From: Sciscionella marina DSM 45152 | GTDB taxonomy: Bacteria; Actinomycetota; Actinomycetes; Mycobacteriales; Pseudonocardiaceae | DNA length: 64,000 nucleotides | Reading direction: 5' to 3' | Assembly: GCF_000379465.1 (NCBI RefSeq) | Contig: NZ_KB905380.1 | Coordinates: forward strand, 620,001 to 684,000 | Part shown: positions 47,309 to 56,006 of the stretch, one piece after another | Position numbering within the stretch: the first letter of the stretch is position 1 | Layout: each line of letters starts with the position of its first letter | Notes under the pieces: generated by a model | What the model was told of the DNA's origin: nothing | Seen by the model: only the letters and a program-made list of their open reading frames with translations | The model's database searches: none | Translations under genes and position numbers: made by a program

Positions 47309-48796
47309 TCAGTTACCGGAGAGCTTCTCGCGCAGTGCGGCGAGCTGCTCGTCGGAGGCGAGGGTGCCACCGTTGGTGGACGGCGCGGCCGGAGCGGAGG
47401 AGTATCCGCCGTCGGTCGCGGCGGCACCGGTGGTGTCCTCGCCACCCTCGGCACCGGCCTCGGCGTCGAGCTGAGCCGCACGGGCGACCTGCGCCATGTG
47501 CTGCTCGTAGCGGCGGTGGGCCTCGGCGTACTGCCGCTCCCACTCCTCGCGCTGCTTGTCGAAGCCTTCCTGCCACTCCTGGGTCTCCGGGTCGAAGCCC
47601 TCGGGGTAGATGTAGTTGCCCTCGTTGTCGTAGTCGGCGGTCATGCCGTACTGCGTCGGGTCGAACTCCGAGTCCGGGGTGAAGCCCTCGTTGGCCTGCT
47701 TGAGCGAGAGCGAGATGCGCCTGCGCTCCAGGTCGATGTCGATGACCTTGACCATGACCTCGCCGCCGACCTGCACGACCTGCTCGGGCAGTTCCACGTG
47801 CCGCTCGGCGAGCTCGGAGATGTGCACCAGGCCCTCGATGCCGTCCTGGACGCGCACGAACGCGCCGAACGGGACGAGCTTGGTGACCTTGCCCGGCACG
47901 ATCTGGCCGATCGCGTGGGTGCGGGCGAACTGGCGCCACGGGTCTTCCTGGGTCGCCTTGAGCGAGAGGGAGACGCGCTCGCGGTCCATGTCCACGTCGA
48001 GCACCTCGACGGTGACTTCCTGGCCGACCTCGACGACCTCGCTCGGGTGGTCGATGTGCTTCCAGGACAGCTCGGAGACGTGCACGAGACCGTCGACGCC
48101 GCCGAGGTCCACGAACGCACCGAAGTTGACGATGGAGGACACGACGCCCTTGCGGACCTGACCCTTGGCCAGCGCGTTGAGGAACTCGCTGCGCACCTCG
48201 GACTGGGTCTGCTCCAGCCAGGCACGGCGGGAGAGCACCACGTTGTTGCGGTTCTTGTCCAGCTCGATGATCTTGGCCTCGAGCTCCTTGTGCACGTAGG
48301 GCTGCAGGTCGCGAACCCGGCGCATCTCCACCAGCGAAGCGGGAAGGAAGCCGCGGAGCCCGATGTCCAGGATGAGGCCGCCCTTGACGACCTCGATGAC
48401 GGTGCCGCGCACCGGCTCGTCCTTCTCCTTGAGCTCTTCGATCGTGCCCCAGGCGCGCTCGTACTGGGCGCGCTTCTTGGACAGGATCAGCCTGCCTTCC
48501 TTGTCCTCTTTCTGGAGGACGAGGGCCTCGACCTCATCGCCGACGGTGACGACCTCGTTCGGGTCGACATCGTGCTTGATGGACAGTTCGCGTGACGGGA
48601 TCACGCCCTCGGTCTTGTAACCGATGTCGAGCAGCACTTCGTCGCGGTCGACCTTGACGATGGTGCCCTCGACGATGTCGCCATCGTTGAAGTACTTGAT
48701 CGTCTTGTCGATGGCGGCGAGGAAGTCTTCCTCCGACCCGATGTCGTTGATCGCGACCTGTGTGGTCGTCGGGGCGGCGGTGGTGTCGATGGACAT
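47309..48796 (-). CDS. rpsA: 30S ribosomal protein S1
   Basis: A 495-residue S1 protein with four S1 (OB-fold) RNA-binding repeats, typical of actinobacteria. Their ends are marked by repeated LSLKxxxxDPW-like patterns. The C-terminal 100 residues are acidic, Gln/Ala-rich and lack an OB fold. S1 helps mRNA bind the ribosome. ATG 48796 begins MSIDTTAAPTTTQVAIND, usual for the group. The gene is alone between aroG and a divergent methyltransferase. Confidence 0.96.
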   Translation of the reverse strand: MSIDTTAAPTTTQVAINDIGSEEDFLAAIDKTIKYFNDGDIVEGTIVKVDRDEVLLDIGYKTEGVIPSRELSIKHDVDPNEVVTVGDEVEALVLQKEDKEGRLILSKKRAQYERAWGTIEELKEKDEPVRGTVIEVVKGGLILDIGLRGFLPASLVEMRRVRDLQPYVHKELEAKIIELDKNRNNVVLSRRAWLEQTQSEVRSEFLNALAKGQVRKGVVSSIVNFGAFVDLGGVDGLVHVSELSWKHIDHPSEVVEVGQEVTVEVLDVDMDRERVSLSLKATQEDPWRQFARTHAIGQIVPGKVTKLVPFGAFVRVQDGIEGLVHISELAERHVELPEQVVQVGGEVMVKVIDIDLERRRISLSLKQANEGFTPDSEFDPTQYGMTADYDNEGNYIYPEGFDPETQEWQEGFDKQREEWERQYAEAHRRYEQHMAQVARAAQLDAEAGAEGGEDTTGAAATDGGYSSAPAAPSTNGGTLASDEQLAALREKLSGN

Positions 48797-49026
48797 GTGG
48801 TAGGTGGCTCCGGTACGGATGATCGTAGGTATGTGCTTTGGACAATGTGCGCGCGCCGCGGGCCTACGCTGAGGCGAATCGAACGCGAAGACCCCACGAG
48901 AAACAGCGTCTGACGCCAGAGGTGACTATCGCAGACAGCATCTGCCCACTGCGCAAAAGTATGGTACGCGGCGGGCTTGCGCAGCAGCAAACCAGGGTCG
49001 GATGAACAGGGAAGAAGGGTACTCCG

Positions 49027-49881
49027 GTGACCGAGAACCGGCACGCACGGGCCGAGGAAATGCTTGGCACGGTGGGAATCGAGGCCCGCGAGGCCGATTC
49101 CGCGGAGTCCGCGCGCGCCAACCGCGCCTGGTGGAACGCCGATGCCGAGGACTACCATCGGACGCACGGCGAGTTCCTCGGCGCGAGTGGTGCAGCCGAC
49201 TTCGTGTGGTGCCCGGAGGGGCTGCGCGAGCAGGACGCCCGGCTGCTCGGCGAACCCGGTGACCTGAGCGGGCGGCGGATCCTCGAGCTCGGTTGCGGAT
49301 CGGCGCCCTGTTCGCGCTGGCTCGCCGAACAGGGCGCCCATCCGGTCGGGCTGGACGTCTCGGAGGCGATGCTCGGCTACGCCCGGTCCGCCTCGGGCGC
49401 GCTGGCGCTGGTCCAGGCCGATGCGGAACACCTGCCCTTCGCCCCCGGATCCTTCGCCCACGCCTGCTCGGCGTTCGGGGCGGTCCCCTTCGCCGCCTCG
49501 GTCGCCGCGGTGTTCACCGAGGTCGCCAGGGTGCTGAAACCGGGGGGCCGCTGGGTGTTCGCGGTGAGCCACCCGATGCGCTGGGCTTTTCCCGATGTCG
49601 GCGGAACGGCGGGCCTGACGGTGACCCAGTCCTATTTCGACCGGACCCCCTATGTGGAGGTGGACGCGGACGGCCACGCCACCTATGTGGAGCACCACCG
49701 CACCCTCGGGGACTTCGTCGGGGCGATCGCCGCGGCGGGGCTCGTACTGCACCGGCTGGTCGAACCGGAGTGGCCACCGGGATTCACCCGGGAATGGGGC
49801 CAGTGGACCCCGCTGCGCGGCGCGCTGTTCCCCGGGACCGCGATCTTCTGTACGCACAAGCCACCGGACCGGCTCTCGTGA
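49027..49881 (+). CDS. Class I SAM-dependent methyltransferase
   Basis: The 284-residue product has the Rossmann methyltransferase core. Motif I is ILELGCGSAPCSRWL (about residues 85-99), then GLDVSEAML, DAEHLPFAPGSF and LKPGGRWVFAVSHPMRW. The pattern resembles UbiE/Mmy-type small-molecule methyltransferases. The substrate is unknown. GTG 49027 was chosen for GAAGAAGGG upstream. Its TGA overlaps the GTG of the next gene (GTGA), so the two are coupled. Confidence 0.9.
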   Translation: MTENRHARAEEMLGTVGIEAREADSAESARANRAWWNADAEDYHRTHGEFLGASGAADFVWCPEGLREQDARLLGEPGDLSGRRILELGCGSAPCSRWLAEQGAHPVGLDVSEAMLGYARSASGALALVQADAEHLPFAPGSFAHACSAFGAVPFAASVAAVFTEVARVLKPGGRWVFAVSHPMRWAFPDVGGTAGLTVTQSYFDRTPYVEVDADGHATYVEHHRTLGDFVGAIAAAGLVLHRLVEPEWPPGFTREWGQWTPLRGALFPGTAIFCTHKPPDRLS

Positions 49882-50795
49882 CCGCGCCGGAGTCCTTCGT
49901 CCGGGCACAGGCGGCGCACTTCGCGGCGCTCGATCCGCTGCTGCCCACTCCCGTGCTACCGCACGGCGGGGAACCCCTCGGTGCGCTGAACGAGGACCGC
50001 AAACCGCTGCTCGCGCTGCTCCGCGAGGAGTCGCATCCGCCGGGGACCGCATCGAGCCTGTGGTCGGCGCGAGTGTGCCAGCAGCTGTATCCGCTGGTCG
50101 CCTCGGGCACCGAGCTGGATCCGCTGCTGCGGCGCTGGCGGGAACTGCTCGACGACCGCCGCGATCCGGGCGTCGACTCCGCCTGCCTGCTCACCTGGCC
50201 GAGCCGGGACATCGAGGCGACCCAGGTGCTGCTGCGGCACGGTTTCGTCCCGCTGACGGTGCTCGCCGTGCGCGCCGGTTCCCCGGCCGGGGAACCGTGG
50301 GAGGACGGCACACCCGTCCGGCGGGCGGGCGAGGATGACCTCCCGGACCTGCTCGAGCTGGCCATGGCCGAACTGCAGTTCGCCGCACGGGTCGGTTCCG
50401 CCGTGGTCCGCGAGGACGCCGAACGGCTCAAGGCCACGGCGCTGCGCGACTGGCTGGACGACCGCTTCCCGATGCTGCTCGCCGAACGGGACGGCGAGGC
50501 GGCGGGCACGGTGCAGTTCCGCGCGGCCCTGCTCGACGAGGACAGCAGGCCCCGGCTGCTCCCCGACGGGCTGTGGGGCTACGTGAACTGCCTTTCCGTG
50601 CACCAGCGATGGCGCGCCTCCGGGGTCGGCAGGGCGCTCATGGCACGGGCGCACGCGGAACTGCCTGCCGACCGTATGGGGGACTATCTCTATTACAATC
50701 CGGCAAATCCGCTTTCCTCGGTGTTCTGGCCGCGGCAGGGTTACCGTCCATTGTGGACCGTCTGGGAGGTGCGCCCGGCTCGCGCGCTGCAGTAG
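49878..50795 (+). CDS. GNAT family N-acetyltransferase
   Basis: A 305-residue protein with an N-terminal GNAT-like half that seems degenerate and a C-terminal GNAT domain with VNCLSVHQRWRASGVGRALM as the acetyl-CoA loop. It ends NPLSSVFWPRQGYRPLW. This two-domain build is common among actinobacterial acetyltransferases. GTG 49878 overlaps the methyltransferase stop by four bases; a shared operon is likely. Substrate unknown. Confidence 0.87.
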   Translation: MTAPESFVRAQAAHFAALDPLLPTPVLPHGGEPLGALNEDRKPLLALLREESHPPGTASSLWSARVCQQLYPLVASGTELDPLLRRWRELLDDRRDPGVDSACLLTWPSRDIEATQVLLRHGFVPLTVLAVRAGSPAGEPWEDGTPVRRAGEDDLPDLLELAMAELQFAARVGSAVVREDAERLKATALRDWLDDRFPMLLAERDGEAAGTVQFRAALLDEDSRPRLLPDGLWGYVNCLSVHQRWRASGVGRALMARAHAELPADRMGDYLYYNPANPLSSVFWPRQGYRPLWTVWEVRPARALQ

Positions 50796-50979
50796 AACCA
50801 CCCGTTTCAGGCAAGCACCACCCGTTCGGGGGGTTCGAGCGTGAAACCCCGCGCCGGCCCGCCGATGCGCGGTATCTCTGCTTAGTCGACAGGTGTGTCA
50901 CCGTGTGTATCCCACACGGTAGGTTGCCTGTGCATCTCACCGGCGAAAAACTCGATACCGTTCGATAGAGGGAACCCCG

Positions 50980-52104
50980 TTGGACATCCATGCTCGCCAC
51001 ATAGCCGTCAACGGCCGTTACCAGCAGCTGTTGCCGCCGACTTCGCTGCTGGTGGCCGAAGGCCAGCTCACCGTCGTGCGCTGTCTCGGCGACGAAGCGA
51101 CGACGCTGGCGCTCGCGCTTTCCGGGCGGATCGAACCGGACGACGGCGCGGTACTGCTCGAGGGCGAGGGGAATGCGGCGGCACTGCGTGAGCATGTCGC
51201 CATCGTCGACGCGCCGCGGGTCACCGAACCGGAGCCCTCCCGCACCCTCGCCGCGGTCGTCGCCGAATCGCTCGCGCTCGCCCGTCAGCCCGCAGGCCGC
51301 GCGACCGTCGAGGACTGGCTCGTCGAACAGCACGCCGAGCAGTACGCGAAGTACCGCTTCGAGACCCTGCCCGCGCCACTGCGCACCCGGCTGCTCGTGG
51401 AACTCGCCCTCGCGGACGAACAGGTCCGGATCCTGATCCTGGACACCCCGGACCGGCACACCGGCGATGCGCAGACCTGGTGGTCGGTCGCACTGCGCCA
51501 GGCCCAGCGCGGCCTCGGGGTCGTCGTGCTCTGCGCCGACGGCACCGCGCGCGGACTGCACCCGGAGACCGCGAAGGTCGGCCAGATGCAGCAGCCGCCA
51601 CCGATCACGATCGGCCCGGACGGGGTGCAGTTCGCCGACGTCCCGCCGACCGATCCCAGCTTCGGCACCCAGTACGGCGATGTGTACCCCGGCGAGGAAC
51701 ACCCCGAAGAGGGGTACATCAGCGGCGAGCACTCCTACGAGGAGTTCTGGGGGGACCGGGCGCCCGAGCAGGTTCCCGAGGAGACCGACGCCGAGAAGAC
51801 CACGATGCAGCCCATTTTCCTTGAAGATGATCGGGGCCTCGAGGACGAGCCACCGGCCCTCGAGGACGAACCGCGGCTCGGCGACCACCAGTACAGCGAG
51901 CACCACTACAGCGACGCGGACTTCGAGGAACCCGCCGCGCCCGCCGAGCAGCCGTCCGAACCGACGCGGCGCTGGGACTCGCTCAGCGGGATCAGTGCCC
52001 GCCTCGCCGGCGACGACACCGGCGAGGCACAGCCGCCCGCGCACGGCGGCGACCCCGAAGAGACCACCACCCTGCACCACGTTGTCGACCGGGAGGATTC
52101 GTGA
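50980..52104 (+). CDS. Degenerate ABC-ATPase-like protein, partner of the YhgE/Pip protein
   Basis: The 374-residue product (TTG 50980, GAGGG eight bases upstream) follows the fold order of an ABC ATPase for about 200 residues. The Walker A site reads CLGDEATT (35-42) without the Lys/Gly loop, and the LSGGQ signature is missing (LPAPLRTRLLVELALA region, 130-145). Walker B survives as ILILDTPD (151-158) but lacks the catalytic Glu. Residues 205-374 are an acidic, Glu/Asp/Pro-rich tail, probably disordered. It overlaps the next gene by four bases. ATP hydrolysis is unlikely; a scaffolding role is inference. Confidence 0.75.
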   Translation: MDIHARHIAVNGRYQQLLPPTSLLVAEGQLTVVRCLGDEATTLALALSGRIEPDDGAVLLEGEGNAAALREHVAIVDAPRVTEPEPSRTLAAVVAESLALARQPAGRATVEDWLVEQHAEQYAKYRFETLPAPLRTRLLVELALADEQVRILILDTPDRHTGDAQTWWSVALRQAQRGLGVVVLCADGTARGLHPETAKVGQMQQPPPITIGPDGVQFADVPPTDPSFGTQYGDVYPGEEHPEEGYISGEHSYEEFWGDRAPEQVPEETDAEKTTMQPIFLEDDRGLEDEPPALEDEPRLGDHQYSEHHYSDADFEEPAAPAEQPSEPTRRWDSLSGISARLAGDDTGEAQPPAHGGDPEETTTLHHVVDREDS

Positions 52105-54044
52105 CCACCATCCGCCTTGCCCTTGGGGAGCTGCGCAGGGTGACCGCGGGCAGGATGCCCTTGCTCGTGACCATCGCGCTCATCCTCGTCCCGCTCGTCT
52201 ACGGCTCGATGTACCTGGTCACGAACGACGACCCGGGCAAGAAGCTGAACAAGCTGCCCGCAGCGCTCGTCGTCTCGGACACAGGCGCGCAGTCCGGCGG
52301 CAACGCGGTCAACGTCGGCCAGGATGTCGCGACGGCACTGCAGAGCGCGCGCGGTTTCGACTGGACACGCACCAACCCGGAGGACGCAGCGAACGGCCTG
52401 AAGTCCGGGAAGTACACCTTCTCGCTGACCCTCCCGCCGGAGTTCTCGGCCGCGCTCACCGCGCCCCAGCGCAGCGGGGACCAGAAGGGCCTGCTGCGGC
52501 TGACCACCAGCAACGCGCAGAACTATCTCGCGGCGCCGATCGCGGAGTCGGTCTCCAAATCGGTGCGCGACGCCGTCTCCCAGGAGGTCGGCCCGGACGC
52601 GGCGAACCGGCTGCTCATCGGTTTCTCGCCGGCGGGCGGACAGCTGGCCAACGCCGGAGAGACCGCGAAGCAACTCGCCGACGGGGCGAGCAAGACCCGG
52701 GACGGCGCGGTCGGTGTCTCGGACGCGATCGGCAAGCTCAACGCCACCCAGCAGCAGATCTCCCAGCAGAGCAAGCAGGTCGGCGACGGCATGACCGATA
52801 TGACCAACGGTCTCAACGCCGCGCGGGACAAGGCCAATCAGCTTCCGCAGCAGGCGGGCAAGATCGCCGACGACACCAAGAAGGCCGCCGATTCCGGTTC
52901 CTCGTTCTCCTCGGCCGGCTCCCAGTTCGTCGAGGCGGCCAGCGGGTTCACCGGCCAGATCGACGGGATGAGCGGGGACATCCGCGACGAACTCGAGGGC
53001 AAGGTCTCCCCCGCCGAGCTGAACAAGGTGCTCGGCATCGTCAACGACGCCAAGGGAAAGCTCGCCGATGCGAACACCAAGGTGCACGACACGAGCAGCC
53101 AGCTCACCACCGCGGTGAACAGCGCGAAGCAGGCCTCGAGTGAGGCCACCGAGCTCTCCGCGGCCGCCCCGGGCATCGCCAAACCGGTCTCCGACGGGGC
53201 CACCAGCGCCGGGCGGCTCGTCGGCCCGGCGGGCCAGGCGAGGGACAGCGCCAAGGGAGCGGCGGACGCGACCTCGAAACTGGTCGGCAGCTCCACCCAG
53301 CTGCGCAACGACGCCGGATCGCTGGCCGGATCCGCGAGCCAGATCCAGCAGCAGCTGACCACGAGCCCGGTCGGCGAGGCGGGCAAGAACCCCGCCGATC
53401 CGGTCAACGTCTCCTCCGACGGGGTGGCCAAGGCGAGCAGCTACACCGCGGGCCTCGCCCCGTTCTTCCTGGCCCTCGCCATGTGGGTCGGCGCGTTCGC
53501 GCTGTTCCTGCTGCTGCGCCCACTGTCCTCCCGCGCGCTGGCCGCCCGCGCCTCGGTGTGGCGCACCGCGGTCGGCGGCTGGCTGCCCGCCGCGGCGTTC
53601 GCGGTCGTGCAGGCCATCGTCGTGTACGTGACCGTGGTGTTCGCGATCGGCATCAAACCCTCGCAGCCGATCCTCGCCGCGGTTTTCCTGATCGTCGTGG
53701 GACTCAGCTTCACCGCGCTGCTGCACGGTCTCGGCGCGCTGTTCGGCTCGGTCGGCAGGATCATCGGCCTCGCGCTGCTGGTGCTGCAGCTGTTCACCAG
53801 TGGCGGCGCCTATCCCGCGCAGACCCTGCCCGGGGTGCTGCAGGGGCTGAACACCGTGCTGCCGATGGGATACGCGACCGATGGGATACGCCAGCTCTGC
53901 TACGGCGGCACGCTCACCGCGACCGCGATCGATGCCGGGGTACTCGTGCTGTGGGGCATCCTCGGACTGGCGCTCGGTATGGTCGCCGCCCGCCACAAGC
54001 GGGTGTGGACCGCGAACCGGGTACGCCCGGAACTGGTCCTCTAG
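52101..54044 (+). CDS. YhgE/Pip-domain membrane protein
   Basis: A 647-residue protein of the YhgE/Pip family, related to ABC-2 type transporters and to the phage-infection protein Pip. One N-terminal helix (about 15-35) is followed by a long extracellular coiled region (about 60-440) rich in Ala/Gln/Ser, and then five to six C-terminal helices (about 450-630). GTG 52101 overlaps the upstream gene as GTGA, so the ATPase-like protein and this one are translated together. Role unknown; an export or envelope function is plausible. Confidence 0.88.
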   Translation: MTTIRLALGELRRVTAGRMPLLVTIALILVPLVYGSMYLVTNDDPGKKLNKLPAALVVSDTGAQSGGNAVNVGQDVATALQSARGFDWTRTNPEDAANGLKSGKYTFSLTLPPEFSAALTAPQRSGDQKGLLRLTTSNAQNYLAAPIAESVSKSVRDAVSQEVGPDAANRLLIGFSPAGGQLANAGETAKQLADGASKTRDGAVGVSDAIGKLNATQQQISQQSKQVGDGMTDMTNGLNAARDKANQLPQQAGKIADDTKKAADSGSSFSSAGSQFVEAASGFTGQIDGMSGDIRDELEGKVSPAELNKVLGIVNDAKGKLADANTKVHDTSSQLTTAVNSAKQASSEATELSAAAPGIAKPVSDGATSAGRLVGPAGQARDSAKGAADATSKLVGSSTQLRNDAGSLAGSASQIQQQLTTSPVGEAGKNPADPVNVSSDGVAKASSYTAGLAPFFLALAMWVGAFALFLLLRPLSSRALAARASVWRTAVGGWLPAAAFAVVQAIVVYVTVVFAIGIKPSQPILAAVFLIVVGLSFTALLHGLGALFGSVGRIIGLALLVLQLFTSGGAYPAQTLPGVLQGLNTVLPMGYATDGIRQLCYGGTLTATAIDAGVLVLWGILGLALGMVAARHKRVWTANRVRPELVL

Positions 54045-54053
54045 CTTCGGATT

Positions 54054-54626
54054 TCAGGAACGCAGCTGCGCGAGGTGCGGCCAGATATCGGGTTCCCCGA
54101 TCTGGTCCGCCTCGGGCGGCGCGTCCTGCAGTGCCCGCGTCACGGCCGCCGTGATGGCCGCGCTCGCCTCGGCGTGGTTGGCGTGCCGCCTGCCCCGGCG
54201 CAGGGGAATGTAGCCGAGCGCCACTCGCTGGGTGACGTGCTCGGGAAGCGCGGGTTCGGGAAGCCCGCCGGGGAGTTCCGTGCAGGAGTAGACCTCGACC
54301 ACCCTGGCCCCTTCGGCGAGCGATCCGCCGACCGTGCGCAGTACCGGCACCCGGTGGTTTTCCGGCAGCCAGGCCACGAGCAGATCGGCGGGGCGAGCGA
54401 GTTCACGGGCCACATCGCGGGCGAGAACGGCGGGCGCGGACCAGTCGGCGCGCACCCAGCGCGCCGTTCCACCCGAGCCGTCGAGTTTCGGGCACTTGCC
54501 GAGCGGGCGGTACCGCTTGCTCGGCAGCACGACATGCCAACCCTGCGCGAGCAGTTGCTCCACACAGTCACTGAGCATTCCGCCGCCACCGATCACCAGC
54601 GCCCGCTGTCTCCGATCGTGTGACAT
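54054..54626 (-). CDS. Rossmann-fold NAD(P)-binding protein, hypothetical
   Basis: The 190-residue product begins MSHDRRQRALVIGGGGML and so has a dinucleotide-binding GxGGML-type loop near residue 13. The rest resembles a minimal short-chain dehydrogenase without a clear Tyr-x3-Lys active site. I do not recognise the family. It converges on the YhgE/Pip gene with nine bases between stops and is divergent from the next gene. Confidence 0.75.
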   Translation of the reverse strand: MSHDRRQRALVIGGGGMLSDCVEQLLAQGWHVVLPSKRYRPLGKCPKLDGSGGTARWVRADWSAPAVLARDVARELARPADLLVAWLPENHRVPVLRTVGGSLAEGARVVEVYSCTELPGGLPEPALPEHVTQRVALGYIPLRRGRRHANHAEASAAITAAVTRALQDAPPEADQIGEPDIWPHLAQLRS

Positions 54627-54678
54627 CGACAACAGGATACGGGAACAAGGCAAGCGCGGAACGGTGTTGACTGGGCGC

Positions 54679-55077
54679 ATGGACTCCCGGTTCACCGAGG
54701 CGCGCACCGCGAGCCTGGCCACCGTGCGCGCCGACGGTCGCCCGCATCTGGTCCCGGTCGTGTTCGCCTGCTCCGCGGAATTCGTGTACACCCCGGTCGA
54801 CGGCAAACCCAAGAGCGGGAAACCCTTGCTGCGCCTGGCGAACATCGCGCACGAGCCGCGGGTCGGCCTGCTTGCCGACGGCTACGCCGAGGACTGGTCG
54901 CTGCTGTGGTGGGTGCGCGTGGACGGCGAGGCAACGGCGCACTCCGGCGATGCGGTGACCGCCGAGGCGCACACGCTGCTGCGGGCGAAGTACCCGCAGT
55001 ACGGCGAAGTGGACCTGGGCAGCTCGGTCATCGCCGTGCGGGTGACCCGGGTGGCGAGCTGGTCGGCGAACGGTTAG
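54679..55077 (+). CDS. TIGR03668-type PPOX-class F420-dependent oxidoreductase
   Basis: A 132-residue split-barrel flavin/deazaflavin protein. Typical segments are RTASLATVRADGRPHLVPVVFA, YTPVDGKPK and DWSLLWWVRVDGEA. The family is linked to coenzyme F420 in actinobacteria; the substrate is unknown. ATG 54679 is preferred; an in-frame GTG at 54664 is possible. Its TAG shares bases with the TAA of the convergent VOC gene. Confidence 0.87.
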   Translation: MDSRFTEARTASLATVRADGRPHLVPVVFACSAEFVYTPVDGKPKSGKPLLRLANIAHEPRVGLLADGYAEDWSLLWWVRVDGEATAHSGDAVTAEAHTLLRAKYPQYGEVDLGSSVIAVRVTRVASWSANG

Positions 55078-55556
55078 CGCTGCACCGGGGCGTGCCGGTC
55101 CTCGCCCGCCTGTTCGGAGACGCAGTCGTCCCAGGGTTTGTCGGCGTCGAGTTCCGCGTTCGGCTGGCCGAGGGAGAACCAGTTCCCGGAATCATCGCGG
55201 AACAGCGCCTCGATGCCGTAGGGGCGCTCGGCGGGTTCGGCGAGGAACTCCACGCCCTTCGCGGAGAGCTCGGCGTACTCCCGGCGGCAGTCGTCGGTGA
55301 CCAGAACCCCACCGGAGAAGGTGCCTTTGGCGATCAGTTCCCGCAGCGTTCGTTCGGTGGCCGCGTCGTGTTGTGGCGCGCCGGGTTCCATGAGCGCGTA
55401 ACCGTAATCCGCGCCCGGCGGCCCGACCACGAGCCAGCGGAAATCTCCGACCCGGTCGTCGGAGCGCAGCTCGAAGCCGAGCTTGGTCACATAGAACTCC
55501 TTCGCGGAGTCCTGGTCGAGCACGTACAGGTTGATTATCGAAATCGCACGGATCAT
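55074..55556 (-). CDS. VOC (glyoxalase/bleomycin-resistance) superfamily protein
   Basis: A 160-residue protein with the paired beta-alpha-beta-beta-beta units of the VOC fold. It begins MIRAISIINLYVLDQDSAKEFYVTKLG and ends with an RDDSGNWFSLGQP-like strand. A candidate metal ligand is the C-terminal Glu/Asn segment, but the set is incomplete, so binding rather than catalysis is possible. It follows an AraC-type regulator gene by ten bases, which probably controls it. Confidence 0.86.
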   Translation of the reverse strand: MIRAISIINLYVLDQDSAKEFYVTKLGFELRSDDRVGDFRWLVVGPPGADYGYALMEPGAPQHDAATERTLRELIAKGTFSGGVLVTDDCRREYAELSAKGVEFLAEPAERPYGIEALFRDDSGNWFSLGQPNAELDADKPWDDCVSEQAGEDRHAPVQR

Positions 55557-55566
55557 GCCTGCGACG

Positions 55567-55995
55567 CTAGCCCGCCGCCGCGGAATCCGGCTTATCCGAG
55601 AGTGACCGATCCCGGGGCGCGGTCGCCATCAGCACGAAACAACCGGGAATGTGCGGACCGTGAGCGTTCCGTTCCCGGTAGGCGGCCGGGGATTCACCGT
55701 AGAAGTCCTTGAACCGGCGGGAGAAGGTGCCGAGCGAGCCGAACCCGACGCACCGGCAGATCTCGGTGACCGTCAGGTTCGCCGAACGCAGCAGGTCCGC
55801 GGCCCGTTCGACGCGCCGCCTCGTCAGATAGGCGGCCGGGGTCTGCCCGTAGGCCTTACGGAACGCCCGGATGAAGTGTTCCCGCGAACAGCAGGCGATG
55901 CCCGCCAGTTCGGGCACGGTCAGCGGATCGGCGAACCGCGCGTCGATCACGTCCCGCGCCCGGCGCAGGTGCGTGAGCGGTTCGACCCGGGCCAA
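55567..55995 (-). CDS. AraC-family transcriptional regulator (DNA-binding domain only)
   Basis: A 142-residue protein made of the two AraC helix-turn-helix motifs (about residues 10-110) with the signature CVGFGSLGTFSRRFKDFYGESPAAYR. There is no ligand-binding domain. It has a TTG start (55995) with AGGAGGGG upstream. The 30-residue C-terminal tail is unusual. It precedes the VOC gene, as do many small AraC regulators of glyoxalase-like genes. Confidence 0.87.
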   Translation of the reverse strand: MARVEPLTHLRRARDVIDARFADPLTVPELAGIACCSREHFIRAFRKAYGQTPAAYLTRRRVERAADLLRSANLTVTEICRCVGFGSLGTFSRRFKDFYGESPAAYRERNAHGPHIPGCFVLMATAPRDRSLSDKPDSAAAG

Positions 55996-56006
55996 CCGGA
56001 CCCCTC

